A stretch of DNA of 50,110 bases, taken from positions 1 through 50,110 of the forward strand of contig NZ_NYVD01000086.1 in the NCBI RefSeq assembly GCF_002684405.1, in the 5' to 3' direction. Positions 49,985-50,110 of the stretch are shown in pieces. Under the pieces are notes generated by a model that saw only the letters and a list, made by a program, of their open reading frames with translations, was not told the DNA's origin and ran no database searches. Origin of the DNA: Parvibaculum sp. (GTDB lineage Bacteria > Pseudomonadota > Alphaproteobacteria > Parvibaculales > Parvibaculaceae). Each line of letters starts with the position of its first letter. Within the stretch, counting starts at the first letter, position 1. A program made the translations under genes and the position numbers.

Positions 49985-50110
49985 ATGAACTGGGATATCG
50001 TTTTCGAACCTGCACTGCCTCCCGTGCTGCTTGCCGCTTTGGGCGTCACTGCCGTCATCGTGCTGATCTTTTCCTTCTGGCGGCGGGCGCGCGGCGCGCC
50101 CTGGCGGGCC
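49985..50110 (+). CDS. Membrane protein, truncated by right edge
   Basis: Only the first 42 residues are in the window. ATG 49985 follows AGGGGGTGG by about 4 bases. The N-terminus is M-N-W-D-I-V-F-E-P and then a hydrophobic helix of about 22 residues ending in W-R-R-A-R-G. In related clusters the gene after DUF4159 encodes a large membrane protein with a glutamine-amidotransferase-like fold. I infer that from gene order only. Confidence 0.7.
   Translation, partial: MNWDIVFEPALPPVLLAALGVTAVIVLIFSFWRRARGAPWRA

Overview
This window is GC-rich, densely packed bacterial chromosome, almost certainly from an alphaproteobacterium of the Rhizobiales/Hyphomicrobiales type; a Parvibaculum-like organism is my best guess. 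The guess rests on gene order, not on any search: prs-rplY-pth-ychF, uvrC-pgsA-moaD-moaE, ilvE next to a PetP/PetR-type regulator pair, petABC beside trmL-hemF, and an alphaproteobacterial MoxR-DUF58-DUF4159 cluster. I see no rRNA, tRNA, phage, insertion sequence, integrase or CRISPR array. Both ends cut through a gene.

Layout. 1-2.5 kb: two orphan lipoproteins (one truncated by the left edge), a cupin and a MOSC protein. 2.5-5.5 kb: a small four-helix membrane protein, a TauD-type dioxygenase, and a divergent IclR regulator with a Rossmann protein; a perfect inverted repeat lies between the divergent pair. 5.5-11.4 kb: a FemAB/BioF2-like acyltransferase, a KefB-type cation/proton antiporter, a CaCA exchanger, a pteridine-reductase-like SDR and FolB. 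11.4-11.8 kb: an AT-rich gap with a consensus DnaA box and several inverted repeats. 11.8-15.2 kb: uvrC, pgsA, moaD, moaE. 15.2-19.5 kb: ilvE, then a MarR regulator, an OmpR-type response regulator, an EnvZ-type kinase and an NTF2-like protein, mostly with 4-base overlaps. 19.5-22.4 kb, leftward: csaA, a TetR/COQ9-like protein, proC, a YbjN protein and a UbiK homologue with a histone-H1-like tail. 22.5-26.7 kb: lgt, a MidA/NDUFAF7 methyltransferase, pgeF and a lipoprotein built of two similar halves. 26.7-32.1 kb: prs, rplY, pth, ychF, two MaoC hydratases and a dienelactone hydrolase, closed by a terminator. 32.2-33.3 kb: OhrR and a glutathione peroxidase. 33.4-36.1 kb, leftward: mtnP-apt-mtnA. 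36.1-39 kb, leftward: petABC (cytochrome bc1). 39.3-42.3 kb: trmL and hemF facing hemN. 42.3-45 kb, leftward: cca, a CoA-type Nudix hydrolase and a DUF1285 protein. 45.2-50.1 kb: MoxR, DUF58, a large DUF4159 protein and the start of another membrane protein.

The genes are mainly housekeeping: energy (bc1, both coproporphyrinogen oxidases), nucleotide and translation (prs, L25, Pth, YchF, TrmL, CCA-adding enzyme), envelope (Lgt, PgsA, PgeF), cofactors (MoaD/E, FolB) and stress regulation. I found no convincing new defence or mobile system. The points most worth a second look are a family of nine palindromic REP-like elements confined to three intergenic gaps, an acidic insertion of roughly 55 residues between the last two helices of cytochrome b, the structured AT-rich region before uvrC, a terminator-like hairpin in the rplY leader, an mtnP-apt-mtnA unit without the rest of the methionine salvage pathway, and several well-formed operators next to their regulators.
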